64,000 bases of DNA from Lethocerus indicus. Lineage: Eukaryota > Arthropoda > Insecta > Hemiptera > Belostomatidae. This document shows, piece by piece, positions 28,501 through 43,100 of this stretch. The DNA lies in NCBI GenBank assembly GCA_019843655.1, contig JACDQD010000006.1, positions 27,050,246 to 27,114,245 of the forward strand, in the 5' to 3' direction. The stretch's first letter is position 1; each line of letters starts with the position of its first letter. Under the pieces are notes generated by a model. The model was not told where the DNA came from. It was given only the letters and a program-made list of their open reading frames with translations, and did not search any database. The position numbers were made by a program, and so were the translations under genes.

Positions 28501-31500
28501 AGTCACAAATCTGCGCTGGAATAAAAATAAATGTTTATTTCTATAGGTCGGTCCCGACCGCGACCGATCGGTACCTCTGGCCATTGCCAAAATTATAAGC
28601 CCCTCCACTATTCCTCCACTTCCTCCTCAGCCGAAACCGGGTATTACGGTTAGGCCGTTACTATCAGACAGCGGTATACTGCTTAGACACTTCACTGTGT
28701 GTTACAGTCTAATGATTATTTCTTATTTCAATATACAACATTGTGCACAAAACAACTGTATTTAGCCCAAATAATCAGTTCCGGTGTAGTACAGGTTCGA
28801 ATCCCGGTGGTAGGCCAAATTTAACATCGTAGTAAATTGAGTATACTCATTAGTATATACATTCATAATTATGAAACAGAAAATGAGAATGATTGTTATT
28901 TCAATAAAATAAATAGCTATCAAGTTTAGAATACCTGTTTTGTGGTTTGCGAGGGGGGGAATACCGTAGATTTCGTATTTTTCTGTATATGTGTCCTGTT
29001 ATTGTGTTTTTAGGGTATGTTGTTTGCCTTTGTCGACTTCCAAATATATTACAGGAAACCTATCTGGTATTGTGTATTTACAATCATAAAAGTTTTCCTG
29101 CTGATCAGAAATTTATTGAAAAAAAATTTTTTTTAGTAATCTAATTAATCGGTGCAAGTGGACCCAACGAACTTTAGTTAAGTACATTTCCGCACCACAC
29201 TCAGGGAGGCGCTAGTTTATCGGTGCAAGTGGACCCAATGAACTTTAGTTAAGTACATTTCCGCACCACACTCAAGGGGCGCTAGTTTATCGTTGCAAGT
29301 GGACCCAATGAACTTTAGTTAAGTACATTTCCGCACCACACTCAGGGGGGCGCTAGTTTATCGTTGCAAGTGGACCCAATGAACTTTAGTTAAGTACATT
29401 TCCGCACCACACTCAAGGGGCGCTAGTTTATCGTTGCAAGTGGACCCAATGAACTTTAGTTAAGTACATTTCCGCACCACACTCAAGGGGCGCTAGTTTA
29501 TCGTTGCAAGTGGACCCAATGAACTTTAGTTAAGTACATTTCCGCACCACACTCAAGGGGCGCTAGTTTATCGGTGAGAATGTACCCAATGAACTTTAGT
29601 TAAGTACATTTCCGCACCACACTCAGGGGGGCGCTAGTTTATCGTTGCAAGTGGACCCAATGAACTTTAGTTAAGTACATTTCCGCACCACACTCAGGGG
29701 CGCTAGTTTATCGTTGCAAGTGGACCAAATGAACTTTAGTTAAGTACATTTCCACACCACACTCAGGGGGGCGCTAGTTTGTCGTTGCAAGTGGACCCAA
29801 TGAACTTTAGTTAAGTACATTTCCGCACCACACTCAAGGGGCGCTAGTTTATCGGTGAGAATGTACCCAATGAACTTTAGTTAAGTACATTTCCGCAACA
29901 TGCTCAGGGGCGCGCTAGTTTATCGGTGAGAATTTACCCAATGAACTTTAGTTAAGTACATTTCCGCACCACACTCAAGGGGCGCTAGTTTATCGTTGCA
30001 AGTGGACCCAATGAACTTTAGTTAAGTACATTTCCGCACCACACTCAAGGGGCGCTAGTTTATCGTTGCAAGTGGACCCAATGAACTTTAGTTAAGTACA
30101 TTTCCGCACCACACTCAGGGGGCGCTAGTTTATCGTTGCAAGTGTACCCAATGAACTTTAGTTGAGTACATTTCCGCACCATGCTCAGGGGCGCGCTAGT
30201 TTATCGGTGCAAGTGCACCCAACGAACTTTAGTTTAGTATATTTTAATTAAATTACGTTACAAATAAAAATTTATGGTCGTTTTTTTTACTTATTTATGT
30301 AATTGTATTGGCATCGAATTTGTACGAAATCTACGATAATCTGTTTAGTTTTGTGTACTTTGAATTACTGCGCCCCCAAGAAGAAATAGATATTTTAGAT
30401 AATTTAACTTTAGCTCATTCATTGTACTATCGGTATTTTTGTTGTTATGATGAATTGTACGATGAATAAGCAATCAAAATTGTTGGATTTCGTCAGTAGT
30501 GATGATACCATTTTGTCGAAAGGAGTTAGGACATTGCGAGTGACCTACTATTGAAGTGTGGGTCCGTTCCTCGACACGACAGGTAGATGACACTTCACCC
30601 GCGCAATTGTAAATTGCGGACGGGTCTGCAGAAAGTAGGCAGGCACAACGCAGATCTGCTGAATATGAAGAAGAAGACAGCTCGGACGCCAGTCCCAGAA
30701 ATTAAAGGGGCTAATGATCCATTTCTCCTGGACAGAGATTACTCCCCCGAATGGCCTACGCGTCGGTCCCACGGAGGATCTAAAAATAGAGGAGGAAACG
30801 AGGTTCAAATTCAATAGGCGTATTCATCCCCCCCTCCTCCTTCAAAGAATAACCCAGTTAATGGCGAAGTTCCTGCGGAAACGGAAAATTAACATAAATG
30901 GTAATTGGGGTTGTTGTTGTTGTTGTTGTTTCACGACCGAGCCCGACTGCCAGGTAGACCTCACCGTTTTGAGGGGCGCCGTCGTGACCAGATTAAAATC
31001 TGACAATGGACGAGAAGAAGCGCGCTGCCCGGCGGGGCCACGATTTCGAAAAATTTCTTAACGTCCAAACCGTTAACCATGAAATATTCAGAGAAACCAA
31101 CCTCAAATACTGAGAATCATCATACATTTTCCCCCATACCTTTCACCGTGTTACCATAAAACCAGTGAGAATATTAATGAAACTATAGACCGATTAGCGT
31201 GTGTCATATTTATATCCTGTATGAGGCCCCCCCCCATATTCATGAGGTATTAAAATGAATACCGCATATATAAATGCATATAGAAATGTTCAGGACGTGG
31301 AAAGGCCGAATGAAAGCAGGAAGTGTTGAGTTCACTAAAGTATTTTATTATACTGTAACACTAAGTTATGTTAGTTGCCTCAGTGTATTCGTAACGGAAT
31401 ACTACTGAAGACGGCGTAAAGTGTGAACTGAAAAGGTCGCTTTTCAATCCCAAAAAGTACGATTGAAATTAACAGGAATAGAAATTCATTAATTCGATGA

Positions 31501-32175
31501 CGCGATCCGGCGTTATTATGCCGCGCTGGACGGCGTGAAATTATGTTTCCAAGAAAAGGAGGAAATAACTTTGTTGAACGTAGAATTAGTTGAACAAATA
31601 TGGCCGTAAATAATTAATCTACACCGGTGTAATTCACCTTGGAATCGCCGTGAGAATTCCAAGATGGGACGAGATAGTCGTTTCCCATTCGGTGAACCGC
31701 TTCCTTCTCAAATTATAATTAATTGGCGCTCCGGCCGTCGGTGCTCTGGAATTAAAACTATTTTAGACGTCGGAATTAGTGGATGGAACTTTAAATTATT
31801 GTACGGTATCTGTGTCCGGCCGTGAGAGCCTGGCAGAGGCCGTTGAACAATGGGCTTCATTAGGCCATTTCGGCGCAAACCGACACTTTCGTGAAACTAT
31901 TGTCTTAGTCCCGTTACCTAGAATTGGGCCAAATATCGGTGGTCATATTTTTTTCGGATTCTCTAAATTTGAAAGTGTTACTAACTCGAAGACAGCGGAT
32001 CGAACCCGATTGTTCTTCTTTCTGAAGACCGTACTCCAGAGTTGCCGCGACATCGGCCGGTGCAGAATTTCACCCGAAGTCCGACACACGAAACGGGAAA
32101 ATAAGTTGGCGCCCGTCGGAGCGGATTGTGACGAGAGTGGGCCAGGAAAAAGCGTGGAATCGTTTTTTTTTTCCA

Positions 32176-32251
<76 letters not shown>

Positions 32252-35200
32252 GGCCGGTCGAAGAAAGTATTTCAACGGTACACACACATATATATATATA
32301 TATGTCGGACACGGTGTGAAGCTCGAGAGGGCGTACCGCGTCGGTGAAAGCGGCAGGTGTAGGTCCGGAGATGTCCTACCGTATTGTAAATTGCCAACGA
32401 CAGTTGGGAGTTCCCGAGAGACCGGCTTTGTAGAAAAAGACCGACAATAGACGCCTTAACGTGACTACAAAGTAAATATATTACAACAGTTTAGCGATAG
32501 TAGTGAGCGGAAGCAAATTTATTTTTCTTTCATGTATTTTTCGTATCTAGGAAATGATAAAAAATTGTCAAGAACATTTAACCCGTTCAATGAGAAGTTT
32601 TTGATATTTTACTACACTTTTCTCAGGCTTTGGTTTATCGAAATCTTGTATACCGTCAATGTAGGTCCCTATAGATCTATTTAGTAGTTTTTAGTTATTC
32701 CTTTCTAGTTTTCTTAATTTCATGGGCGCTGACAGTGGATTTTAAATCCCAACCACTATAGAACTTAAATGTAGGTAGAATATTAATTTTAAGATGTTTT
32801 TTTTAAAGACTGATACTCCCGAAGGGAGTAGCACTTCCACTGCTGTCAACTGTGCCCGATGTCGCTTGTTTACGGGCGTCGATTCAAAATCGGACTGCCG
32901 GGCTTAAACATCCGGTCTGTAGTTTGGACGGCCGTCGAATAGACTGTTTACGGAGACGTTCCCCGGTCTATGTTTCGGGGAAGAAGCGTGCGGAACCGTC
33001 AACCCGAACCGTCGGCAATACCGTCAACACAGACGGTTACAAACAGTCCTATTCCCGGATTATCCCGCATTTTATTATACCCTCCTGTCGCGGTTTTATG
33101 TCGGGGAACATCGGATATTTATCCTTCGTTTCTACTTTGTGGGTAAAGCCGTAAGTGCGTGAGCGCTGAAAGCCTACTTTGACACCCTGTTTAAAGAATA
33201 TTACATTTGTTCCCGTATATACGTTTTGTCGTCACCCAACAGAAAAAAAATATTCCGATTTCGGCAAACTCTACGGTATAATGTCACTGTATCTTTGCAC
33301 GACGTGGAAACGGGTGGATGCTACTGTAATCCTCGCTGTACGTCCGTCAGATAGGACGTGTCTTCTGCGCTGACAGGAAGCTCTCTGCTAACGGTTTTGG
33401 TCGGCTCTAGGCCCACTACCGGTGTACTTGACTTGGATTCGAAATGGATTTACCGAGCCGTCCAACGTGAGATAAATAGTCATTTTTTTTATTTAATTTC
33501 AAAACTCCCTTATCCTAATATCTCGGTCGTTTGATTTATAAAATTATACGTAAAATAATTTCAGGCATATTAATAACTTTACGAACCAGATAGACGCCCA
33601 AAGAAACACCGACTACGTTCATTACAAACTGAGCTTATTCAAATATAGCTCGAAGTAAATGAAAAGATAATTTAATTTAAAATTTAGTATTTCTATGTAT
33701 TGTCGAGCGTTGGCGGTGGGATAAATTACATTAGTTCAAAGACCGACGATTGAATAACGGTGTTATAAACTACGTACAACTGATAGAAACGCACTGCACC
33801 CCAGGTTCATTGCACGCAAGCCAGAACTGTTAATCTAACTGTTCAGCACGAATACGATCCGCGGTTGAATGTCCCTACGCCTAAGGACGACGTACTCCTG
33901 CGGATCTGGTAGGAAATATAGAGTTACACAACGGAAAGGGTCGTGTAGCGATATCGCCTTTCGAGACACTGAAGTGAGCCCAACGGGACATTTCTTCCCG
34001 TATTCTTATTTTTACCATTCCGTAATAAATCGGAAAAATGTTCTTATTTTATGTATTTAATCAAATGATTCCTTTTGATTAGTGTTCCAAGAAGTACAGT
34101 GCAATGGATACTGCAGTTTCTCTGTATTCGGCTTTTTAATCGCATACTTAAGAGCCGAGTCCTATAAATTCTTGATCTTCATTCAACAAGATTAACGTTA
34201 AAGAAAGATATTGTTCGACAATTGACACCGTTTTATTTTAAAAATATAGTGTGTCCCAAAATTAACGCAAGATTCGAATTTGCCACCATTCTTGCAGTAA
34301 AGTTGGACTCTAGATCGTGTGATTTATTTAACAATTTGAAGAAAAAAAACCTGTTTTTTGTTTAATTCAAATCTTGCCTTAATTTTGGGACACCCTTTTT
34401 ATCCAGAACCGTTATTGGAATTATGATTTTCGAGTAAACTCTCCGTTCAGCTCGTGTTCAATAGTTTAATTGCTGTTGAATTGGGAAAGTCGAAACTGCG
34501 TCGGACTACAAAATCCTCCACCGTTCTATAATTATTACCGGCGATTCCGACTGTTTTCTTCTTTTCCCTCCCCCCCCAATTCAGATTTATGCCCGCTCTC
34601 AGTCGCGTTACGCTCTCCGGGCCGCCGGCAACAATTAGCGACAGGAGCTCTGGCCGGCTTTCGTTTTCGAAGCTCCGAGAAGCTCAAATCTCAGTTTCGA
34701 GATGATGATGCACGGCAGAATCGTGCGCGATCTCCACGCACCGGAGGCCGCGGTCACGCATGCGCCCAACGCCGAGCCGTGCGGAACTCCGTCTGCCGCC
34801 CCTGCAATTTATTTTTTTTTATAACGGGTTTCAAATAGAATATACGTTTCCGGTTGTCGTTTAATTTCAGAGTCGAAAAAAGGGCATAGTACGAAATGCC
34901 GTGCTGGGGATATCAGGGAATTTTTCAAAGGATGGGATATTAACCGGCGACAACCACAAACTGTAGCGAATTTGGCGTAGTATTATTTTCTCAAGCCCGC
35001 GAAATATTTTATTATGAAGTCCGCAAAGGGATGAAAATTACCCTTGGGTGCGTTCAAATGTTATTCCGCCATCAAGTGTACACTTTTACAGCCGTTTCTG
35101 AAATGCCAGTAACTCTCTGGTTTGGATGATTGTTTTCCAGACGTTGAAACTCATAAAATCTTGTGCCGAGACTGGAAAATAAAATCTACGACAACCCACC

Positions 35201-38200
35201 AAATTCATCAGCTGTCTCGCGTTCGCAACAATTAAAAATTAAGATGTTTTAAAAAGGGAAATTTTCGTCTCCAGTGTTCGGACGACCGTTTTAGTTGTTT
35301 TTGTTCGAATCAAAAAGGAGAAATTGTACGGCGAAAATAAAATTGGCGGCGATTATAATCTGAGAACCGAGCTTGCGGTTTATGGCCGTGAGAGGAAATA
35401 GCGCTATCCTGCGCCGTCCAGTGGAAGACCGTCGCTGGAGCATCCCTCGCCTATCTGACCGCTACCGTGAGTCCGTGGTTAGAATCTTCCATCATTCACC
35501 CCGGAAGTTTGTCCTCTTCGGACGGTATCCTCTTGGAAAAATTCCGGATAAAATTCTTTTATAGGCCCTCACGAATTTACTTTCAACGATCGGCAGATAA
35601 AACAAAGTTGGGTTAAAATGCAGAATAACCCACCCCCACCCCCCCACTGATAACCCAATTAGCCGACGTTATATATCTCGATATCTGTTTCATTCGATAT
35701 CGTGACGTATCTATTTTAAACCGTCGTTGAACACTCCTTTTCACACGATGGGCAGGACCAGATTTAGTCCTACGAATCCACTCAAACTTATCACACTTGT
35801 CGGAAGACATATTCTTTCCGCATTCATGACACAATCACTCTTTCCGCACTCTCATGCCTCAAACTCGCGAAAAAATACAGACTCAACCTGTCCAAACCCC
35901 CACAAAAGACGTCGTGCTTCTGTACGCAAAATAATAATGATAATAATAAAAAAACAGTCGATATCGAATGCAACAGATATCGATATATAACCTCGCCTAT
36001 TAGGTTGTTCTAATATTTTTTATTACGCGAAATAAATCCACGGTTTTCTGTCTCCGTCCTTTGGTTCGGTCGTTCGTTCAAGAGGTTTCGGCTGCTCGCC
36101 ATCTTCGTTGGTTTCCCGTCAGTAGGCAATCACAAAACCGAAGAAGTGTTCTACATACAACAAATGTCGTACTCTAAAAAAAAAGCATCTACGAATCGTG
36201 TTGTCCTACAGCTATATTTTGCATCGAAATACATATATTATTACAGACATAAAATGATGTGACTGACCTAGCGGTATCGTGACTGGTAATGAACGCTGCA
36301 GCTCTAATTATACCGGTTCAAATAGCCGTACCAAGTTTTTATTTTTAAAACACGAGACCGGATCTATTAATAGACAGCCGTATCGCGAATTATGCCCGAG
36401 CCGGATTCAAAACAGTACGTTGAATGTAATTACGGATTTCGAGTCGCTGAAACCGGCCTAGAGGTGGATCGATGACCGCTGGAGATAGGCTAACAGTTTT
36501 AGTTTGTTCAGTATTCTCAAGAGGATAATTATCGTTTATTTTGTATTCGCGTAACGGCGATAGAATAATATGGAATTATTTTTGTCGATTCACCGTACGA
36601 TTCTGGTACAGGCTGGAAGGGAGAATTTAGGGCCGGGAAGGATGCCAGAGCGTTTGAACAATTTGCTTCATCAAAGTCGGGAAAGATTGATGGCCGGCCA
36701 GTTCCTCAGTTGCTCAAGGGGGGCGTTTATAAATTTTCATTCGGATTTATTATCGTAAACGAAGTTAAATTTTGAAACGGGCTGGAATCAGGAAGTGCGT
36801 CTGTTGTCGCGGGACGAGTCAACTTGGCTCTGGGAGCTGTTGTGGTTTTGGGACCTCGCTATTTTAAAACACCCCCGCCCCGCCCCCAACTTCGCCTCCC
36901 CGATCTCATCAGACGACCGCCGTTCGCCGAATATAAATTTATGGCGAGTGGAAAAACTGTTTCAAATTAGCCGATATACAACGCCCTCAATTTCACCTCG
37001 CGACATAATAATGACAGTCGTAGAACCTGTTCTTCCGAATACGAAAAACAATCTGATTGTACGACTAAACTTCTCGTGTATATATCGAAAGTTTCCCAGA
37101 GTCGTTCGTGCACGGAGACCCCCGTTTTCCCGAGCCATGGAAAATTGTCCCGCTTCTGTTTCCACCGGAAATAGCACACACAGGCGCACTGTTATTTTCT
37201 AGACCGGAATCGCAGTTATTTCCACAGATTGTGACTCTGCCTACCAGGCGGTACGGTCCGCTGAAACGTTTCTGTAGTTCTCTCAACACTTAAAAACATA
37301 CCAGAATTGTTGCCTCAAATTTCGTTTGTTTTTAAAATTTTATTATTTCTGATTATATTCTCCAGTATTGTATTGGTCGGAACAGCGTTTATATAGGCAG
37401 TATAAATCTTAAGGATTTTTTACTGCCATTTTAGTCCTATTATTATTTATTTATTGACTCTAATGTGTAAAAAATGATATCAGCCCCACCTGCTGGACAC
37501 TATATTCAATAGCTTCCCCGAACTGAAGTTCTGAGCTTTCTAAATGGTTCCACGAGAGATATCCTGGATGGCACAGGAGAAAAAAAAGTCCTGTACTGTT
37601 GAGTCGTATCAGAAAAACTTACTGTGAACCATCAGGGGGTCATCATCAACTTTTTCGTCTGTTACCAAATAATTTAAAATTCAAGGTTTAAATTCAAGAT
37701 GGTTTTTGTGGTGGGTAAATATGACGCAACTAAAAAACAAATAGATGATAGACAATATTAGCGAAAACCTCATTATGGGAGATCGCGTTTATCATCCGAA
37801 CTCGGCCAAGTTATTTCGCAGGATGTTTTTGGGTGTATGAAATTAATGAACTTACGTAGAATACCGGATTATGTTCTTCGGTTAATGGAGATTAGTTGGG
37901 GCAACCCCCAACCGGTGTGCAAGTCGAGTTGACGCGATCAAGTTATAACCTGTCAAGTTCGGGAGGTTGACTGCGGGCTTTGTTTCGTGATAATGCGCCC
38001 GGGCTTGTAAACAAGTTTCGTCGTCGGCCGACCCGTTCCGAGTGCGGGTTGTGCGCCAAAACTGTTATAAATAAAATAACAGTTGGTAGTAGGTCGGGGT
38101 GACGTAAGCGCGGCGGCTCCTCCTCCTCCTCCTCCTCCTCCTCCTCCTCCGTCTCCTCCTGGGCCGGCACCGGGCCAGCTCCTCCCTCCTCCCTCCTCCA

Positions 38201-40127
38201 TCCCGTACAGAACCGACTCTGACAATTAGTCGTCCTCGGAGTACCGACCCAGTCAGTGACACTTCGCGAAGTCGCAAAACAACAGACCTCGAACTGAGTG
38301 CCGGCGGACGGAGGATGTTGACACTTCCGGCGGATCGGCAGTGTTGTTTCGTGATACTGTGATATAGTGGAATTTTATTTTCAGCGAGTCGTGATATACT
38401 ATAGTACAAATTTAGCTAGGACATATCAGCGGTTAGGATTAGAAATTTGGCTTCCGGCGAAAACCTCGTGGCGAACGACCGGCGATGGCGAACGGCCGGC
38501 CGGCCGCGGGCGAAGCCGGCTGGCGGTGAACTCTGGCGCAAAGCCGATGAGGACGGTGAGGATTGTCATCAGGGATCCCTTTGACGACGGTGAGTTGGAA
38601 AGAGACGATCCCGGTTGTACCGGGGGGGGGGGGGCCGCGCACCCGGAAGCCGTTTAATTATAAACCGAAAGAAGGAAAAAAGAGGCGAAAGTCCCCTCCG
38701 AGTGTTGCACAGCGCTTGTTCTTCTCGGGCTTCGACTTGGGCGTGTGCCGCCGGGTTCTAAATAAAACGGGAGTTGGAAAGGCGAGTAGGAAGGAAATTT
38801 GAAGTATATTTAAGCGTTGTGGCATTTCTTTGGGCTAATTTCGCCACACACTTTCCGACCGGCAAAACTGCGTCGCGATGCTAAATTACCGGAGGAATTA
38901 CTTATCAAATTTCAGGAAAGAATTTTGATATTTACAATTGTTGGATATTTGTTCCGAGTTTTGGGGGTTGCACAAGAATATTTAGTACAGCCAAATTGAT
39001 GCAATCTTCGAGATCATTCTGTCTTTATTACATCTCTGTTCATCATAAATGTAGAACTGTGAATAAATTTTATTATATTTCGGATGGACGTTTCTGCGAC
39101 AACTGTTGTTGTAATTTGTCGTTTTGCAGTCGAATAAAAACTCTCTGATCCGTTGTTGCCGTTGCAGTTGTCCGTCGAGTGAACGCGGTTATTGCATTAG
39201 GAGCAAGGTTACGTCAAATAAGGTTCAATTAGGGTTCGGTTTGTGTACATTCGAGCGTTCTATATTATTAAACGTTTTCATGAAATGCGTACAGCTGAAA
39301 ACGTGTCGAGTATTTTTTCGATAGAAAATTTCTGTTTTTTGAAATCGGGCCATAAAGTCGGTTTTCAAAGTATTCACAGAGTTTTTTTCTGTTTGTAAAA
39401 GGTTGCTACCAGAATGCTACCTAATATAATTCCACCGATTCTATCTACTTTTTATTTATTTACGAGTACGCCATAATCAATTTTAGATTATGCGCAAGCC
39501 GTAAAATAATCTGTTTCAAGATCACGCTATGGTTCCGGGTCTATGTCATGGCAGTTAAATGGGAAATGGAATGACATAAAACTAGCCAGAACTTGTGGGA
39601 TGCTGGTGCTGTCGTCCCACTGTTTATTTGACGCGTACGATTGAATTGTCGTAAAAAAAGGCGAATTAGTCATTTACAATTTGTTTCTTCAATGTTCCGG
39701 TTAATATGCTGTTTATAAATCGTTCATTCTTATCAAATTAGAGATTGAATCTCAGTCACTTTTACCTTTACGTTTCTACAGGCGATTGTGTCTTGAAGTT
39801 ATTTCATCTTGGATATTCGATTAACTTTGTTTTCGCTGGTGCAATTGCATTCAGAAATTGCAGAACTGCTCGTACTTCGTTTCGCAGGTATGCGCGAACG
39901 GCATGATAATAAAAATTCCAACGGCAATGACCTTAATTCCGGCTCGGTTCGGCCTCCCTGAGGACGACGGGAATATGGGACCTTCCCAGTGACCGGCCTC
40001 AGAAATAAATAGCCGCGTACATTATTTCTGAACCCGAAAAAGCGAGAAACAGCTCGTTTTATTCCCTAGTTTCTGTCCCGACCGGCTGTCCCAGAACCGG
40101 GGGAATAAATCCGGGATAAAAGTCTAC

Positions 40128-40159
<32 letters not shown>

Positions 40160-43100
40160 CGTGCGTGAGTCATATCCTTGTTTTTCCCGACCGTTTTGAA
40201 TTCGCCACGTTCATATTTTTTTTCGGGCGCTAAATTTGAAAATTCTCATTTCCGCCGGCCGAAGAGGTCGAAAAATAATTTGATACTGCCAAAACACAAA
40301 ATTATAGACATCACTGTTCTAATTAATAGATTTAAGCGCGACTTACTGCCTCCCACTGAAGTGCTCCTGAAGTTGCACCAAACGTCACAAGTTCATTCTC
40401 ATTATAATTAGGTCGATGAATTTTATTTCAATATCCAATTTGATTAAACACGAGCAAAATACGCTTAGAATTCTACTGAATTCAACATGATCTTCCTAGA
40501 AAAGTAATTATAAACTATACTTGTTCCACAGAATGGTTGGATAGCACAAACATTCAACTGAAAACCCTGTATTGTTTCTTGGTATTGCCATTGCCGAAGA
40601 AGCAACCAGTGCGCACATTTGTTTCATAAAAGTATTGGTTCATAAAATTCTTGTAAATCTAACACTAAAAGTATTGACAGTTATCAAAAAGATCTGAGAT
40701 TCATCAATAGTGTACCTAATTTTGTTCCGATCAACCGTTGGGTTGATCCGGTTGCCCAAACAGTCAGTGTCAATGTTACTGACCCCGTACAATGTCGGCC
40801 GGCAGATAACATTGTTTCCAGTTAAATAGTGTTGTCTGTGTTCGGATTACGTGGAAATAAATTTGATTTCTACCGACGTTAACTTAACTAACGTTTGTTG
40901 TGCCGCCGCGTTCAGCGTCCAAACATGACAACATCTTCAAATCACGCCTAGAAAGGAGTTCTTTCTTACGGCGGGTATTTCCAATATTTCCATCATTTAG
41001 TCGATATGGGTGAAAAATATGCTGCACGCAGAATTCAGCTCGAGAGAAACTGCGGTGGGGCGCTCATAAATTATTGGCCGTAATGAAGGAGATTATTGGA
41101 AATAATTTTAATGTAATTAATACAGTTTTTATGACTTGATAGTTAATCATTTTTGGCGCTACTTAATATATTTCTGTGACACAGTTAATTTTTGTGGAAC
41201 AATCTCGTAACGGAATGTTGACGAATTGTGTATTTACAGTGTTCCCTCGTGGTTCTTTACACCTATATTTTTAATGTTTTGGTCAAAGTGCCGGTTCGAC
41301 AACCTCTGTTACGCGCTAAGTGGTTTTTTTTGTCTTTCCCCCGCCAAAAACTTATCTGCTCCCGTTGCGTCTGTGTTCTTCTTGTAAGACCGAAAATATA
41401 CCGAGACGTGGGCGCGATTTGGCCACGGAGCACGTCACAACGCCGTTACTATTAATATCGCGTTCAGGAAGGATGAACCCCGGGTAAACGATTGGCGAGA
41501 ACGGGTTCCAGAAATGGGTTTTAGAAATTCGTTAACAAAAAAACACGCGTCAATATAATTGATTTTTTATTCCTTCCACTCTGTTTGGTTTAACCCCCCT
41601 GCTTATAGAATGCTGAGAACCACACGATTGGTAATTTATATAGGTCCGCTATACTATAATAAACAATAATTTAGGCCTATAACATAATTATTCAATTTTA
41701 ATTCGGCATTCAAGAATGTAAAATCAGGACTCGACAGCGGCTTAACGGAATTTTCTGTCGAGTGAAATCGTACCTTCGGAATTTCCGGTTCACTTTACGA
41801 ACAAAGCCCGACTTCACACCGCCCAATGTACCCAATAGAATTTGGTCCGCTGTAATGTCAAAATTATGTACGAAATCAATAGCTAACACATAATACAAGT
41901 CAACAATTTACAGAAAACAGATTCCTTCCGCAGTGAAACGATACATGTCAAATGAGAGTTGCGTTGAAAAAGTCAAAATTTATGATTTTATAATTTACTG
42001 AAAAACGAGCTTGACGTACTTCGTTACATACTTTCTCTATATGAACGGTTTTTACAGGATTTAAACGGGAAATTTCCATTGACTGGATTTTGTGAACCAA
42101 TGTAGGAAAATTTGCATTTTCTTAGCTACGTCAAAGGATACACTTGAATGAGAAATTTGAGAAAACTTGAGTTATACAGACGTCTATTCTGTCGATAATT
42201 GTGCGCATTCATAGTTGACGCGCCACTAGCTCTTAGTGGCACTGGGCTAGTCCGCAAAACGTTATTGTCGTGTTCGGTCGACGGTTGTGTCCGAAATTTC
42301 ACCCCCTCGGCTTAGCCCGAAGCGATGAGCGGTGCCGCAGAGACAGGTACGCTCTATGCCTTTAAATTTGCTATTCGCACTATTAAGTTGCCCGTTCGCA
42401 TACCGGTCTGTGCCAAACGGTCTGTAAACTTCGTGGAAACGGACCGCGTCTATTTGTTGTTGTCGGAAACCGGTCTGGAAAGTCTGAAATCCGTTTCTTT
42501 ACTCCGCCGTATCGCGTCTCTGGATAATGCGACGAGTTCACTCTTCTACACTGGAACGCTGAATTTCTACCTCGAATATTGTTTAATTTTCGTTACAGAA
42601 AATAAATTTTCAATGAATTGATTTATAGCTACTGGCCGGGTGGTTTCGGACGACCGCCAGAGAATCGTGAAATATTGTTTCTTTTTTTGTCCCACCGAAA
42701 CAAAATATAACTTGGCCAGTTAGTTTCATCGCTAACAAACAACGGCACATTTAAAATAGAATAGAGACTTGATTTCGCCTACCTTTCTGTTGGACCGTTG
42801 GCTGTGTATTGCAGTGTCCGCTGCGCCACCATTGAGTATGGCCTGCAAACTAGATTCACCCGTGTTGCACTATAAATGTCGCTCGGTGACCTTTTCTTCC
42901 TCCTCCTCCTCCTCCTCCTCCTCCTCCTCCTCCATCATAACACCGCCCGTCTAGTCCAAAACCTATTTTCGTAACCGAGAAATTTGGTCACGCTGACCTC
43001 GGGGTCCTCAATTTGACCCGATGACCCCCGGAATTTATTGGAAGAAATTCGACCGTTACGACCATCTTCACTTTGAGTCGCAATAAAACACCGTCAAATG

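Noticed and set aside
28790..28815. tRNA/SINE B-box-like GGTTCGAATCCCGG (another like it near 23,581)
   Set aside because: No A box, no cloverleaf and no poly-A or TSD found, so neither a tRNA gene nor a clear SINE.
29148..30239. CRISPR-like regular repeats
   Set aside because: Units are contiguous with no unique spacers, in a eukaryotic transposon context; it is a satellite.
31779..32450. 223-codon + strand open frame, among the longest in the window outside the MTUS-like exons
   Set aside because: It owes its length to the 68-base CT repeat, which cannot give stops in that frame. No domain on either side of the repeat.
34470..34838. 122-codon + frame in GC-rich DNA
   Set aside because: No ATG context, domain or splice structure that fits a gene; low-complexity Arg/Pro composition follows from base composition.
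35613..35990. CHECGKNM and a second GAGTGCGGAAAG word suggesting C2H2 zinc fingers on the minus strand
   Set aside because: The His pair and finger spacing are missing and the two words are in different frames. At best an old remnant; not enough to annotate.
36795..37202. 135-codon + frame
   Set aside because: Several overlapping frames on both strands of equal quality; none has a recognisable motif.
38065..38409. Arg- and Gly-rich minus-strand frames
   Set aside because: Produced by the TCC microsatellite read in three frames.
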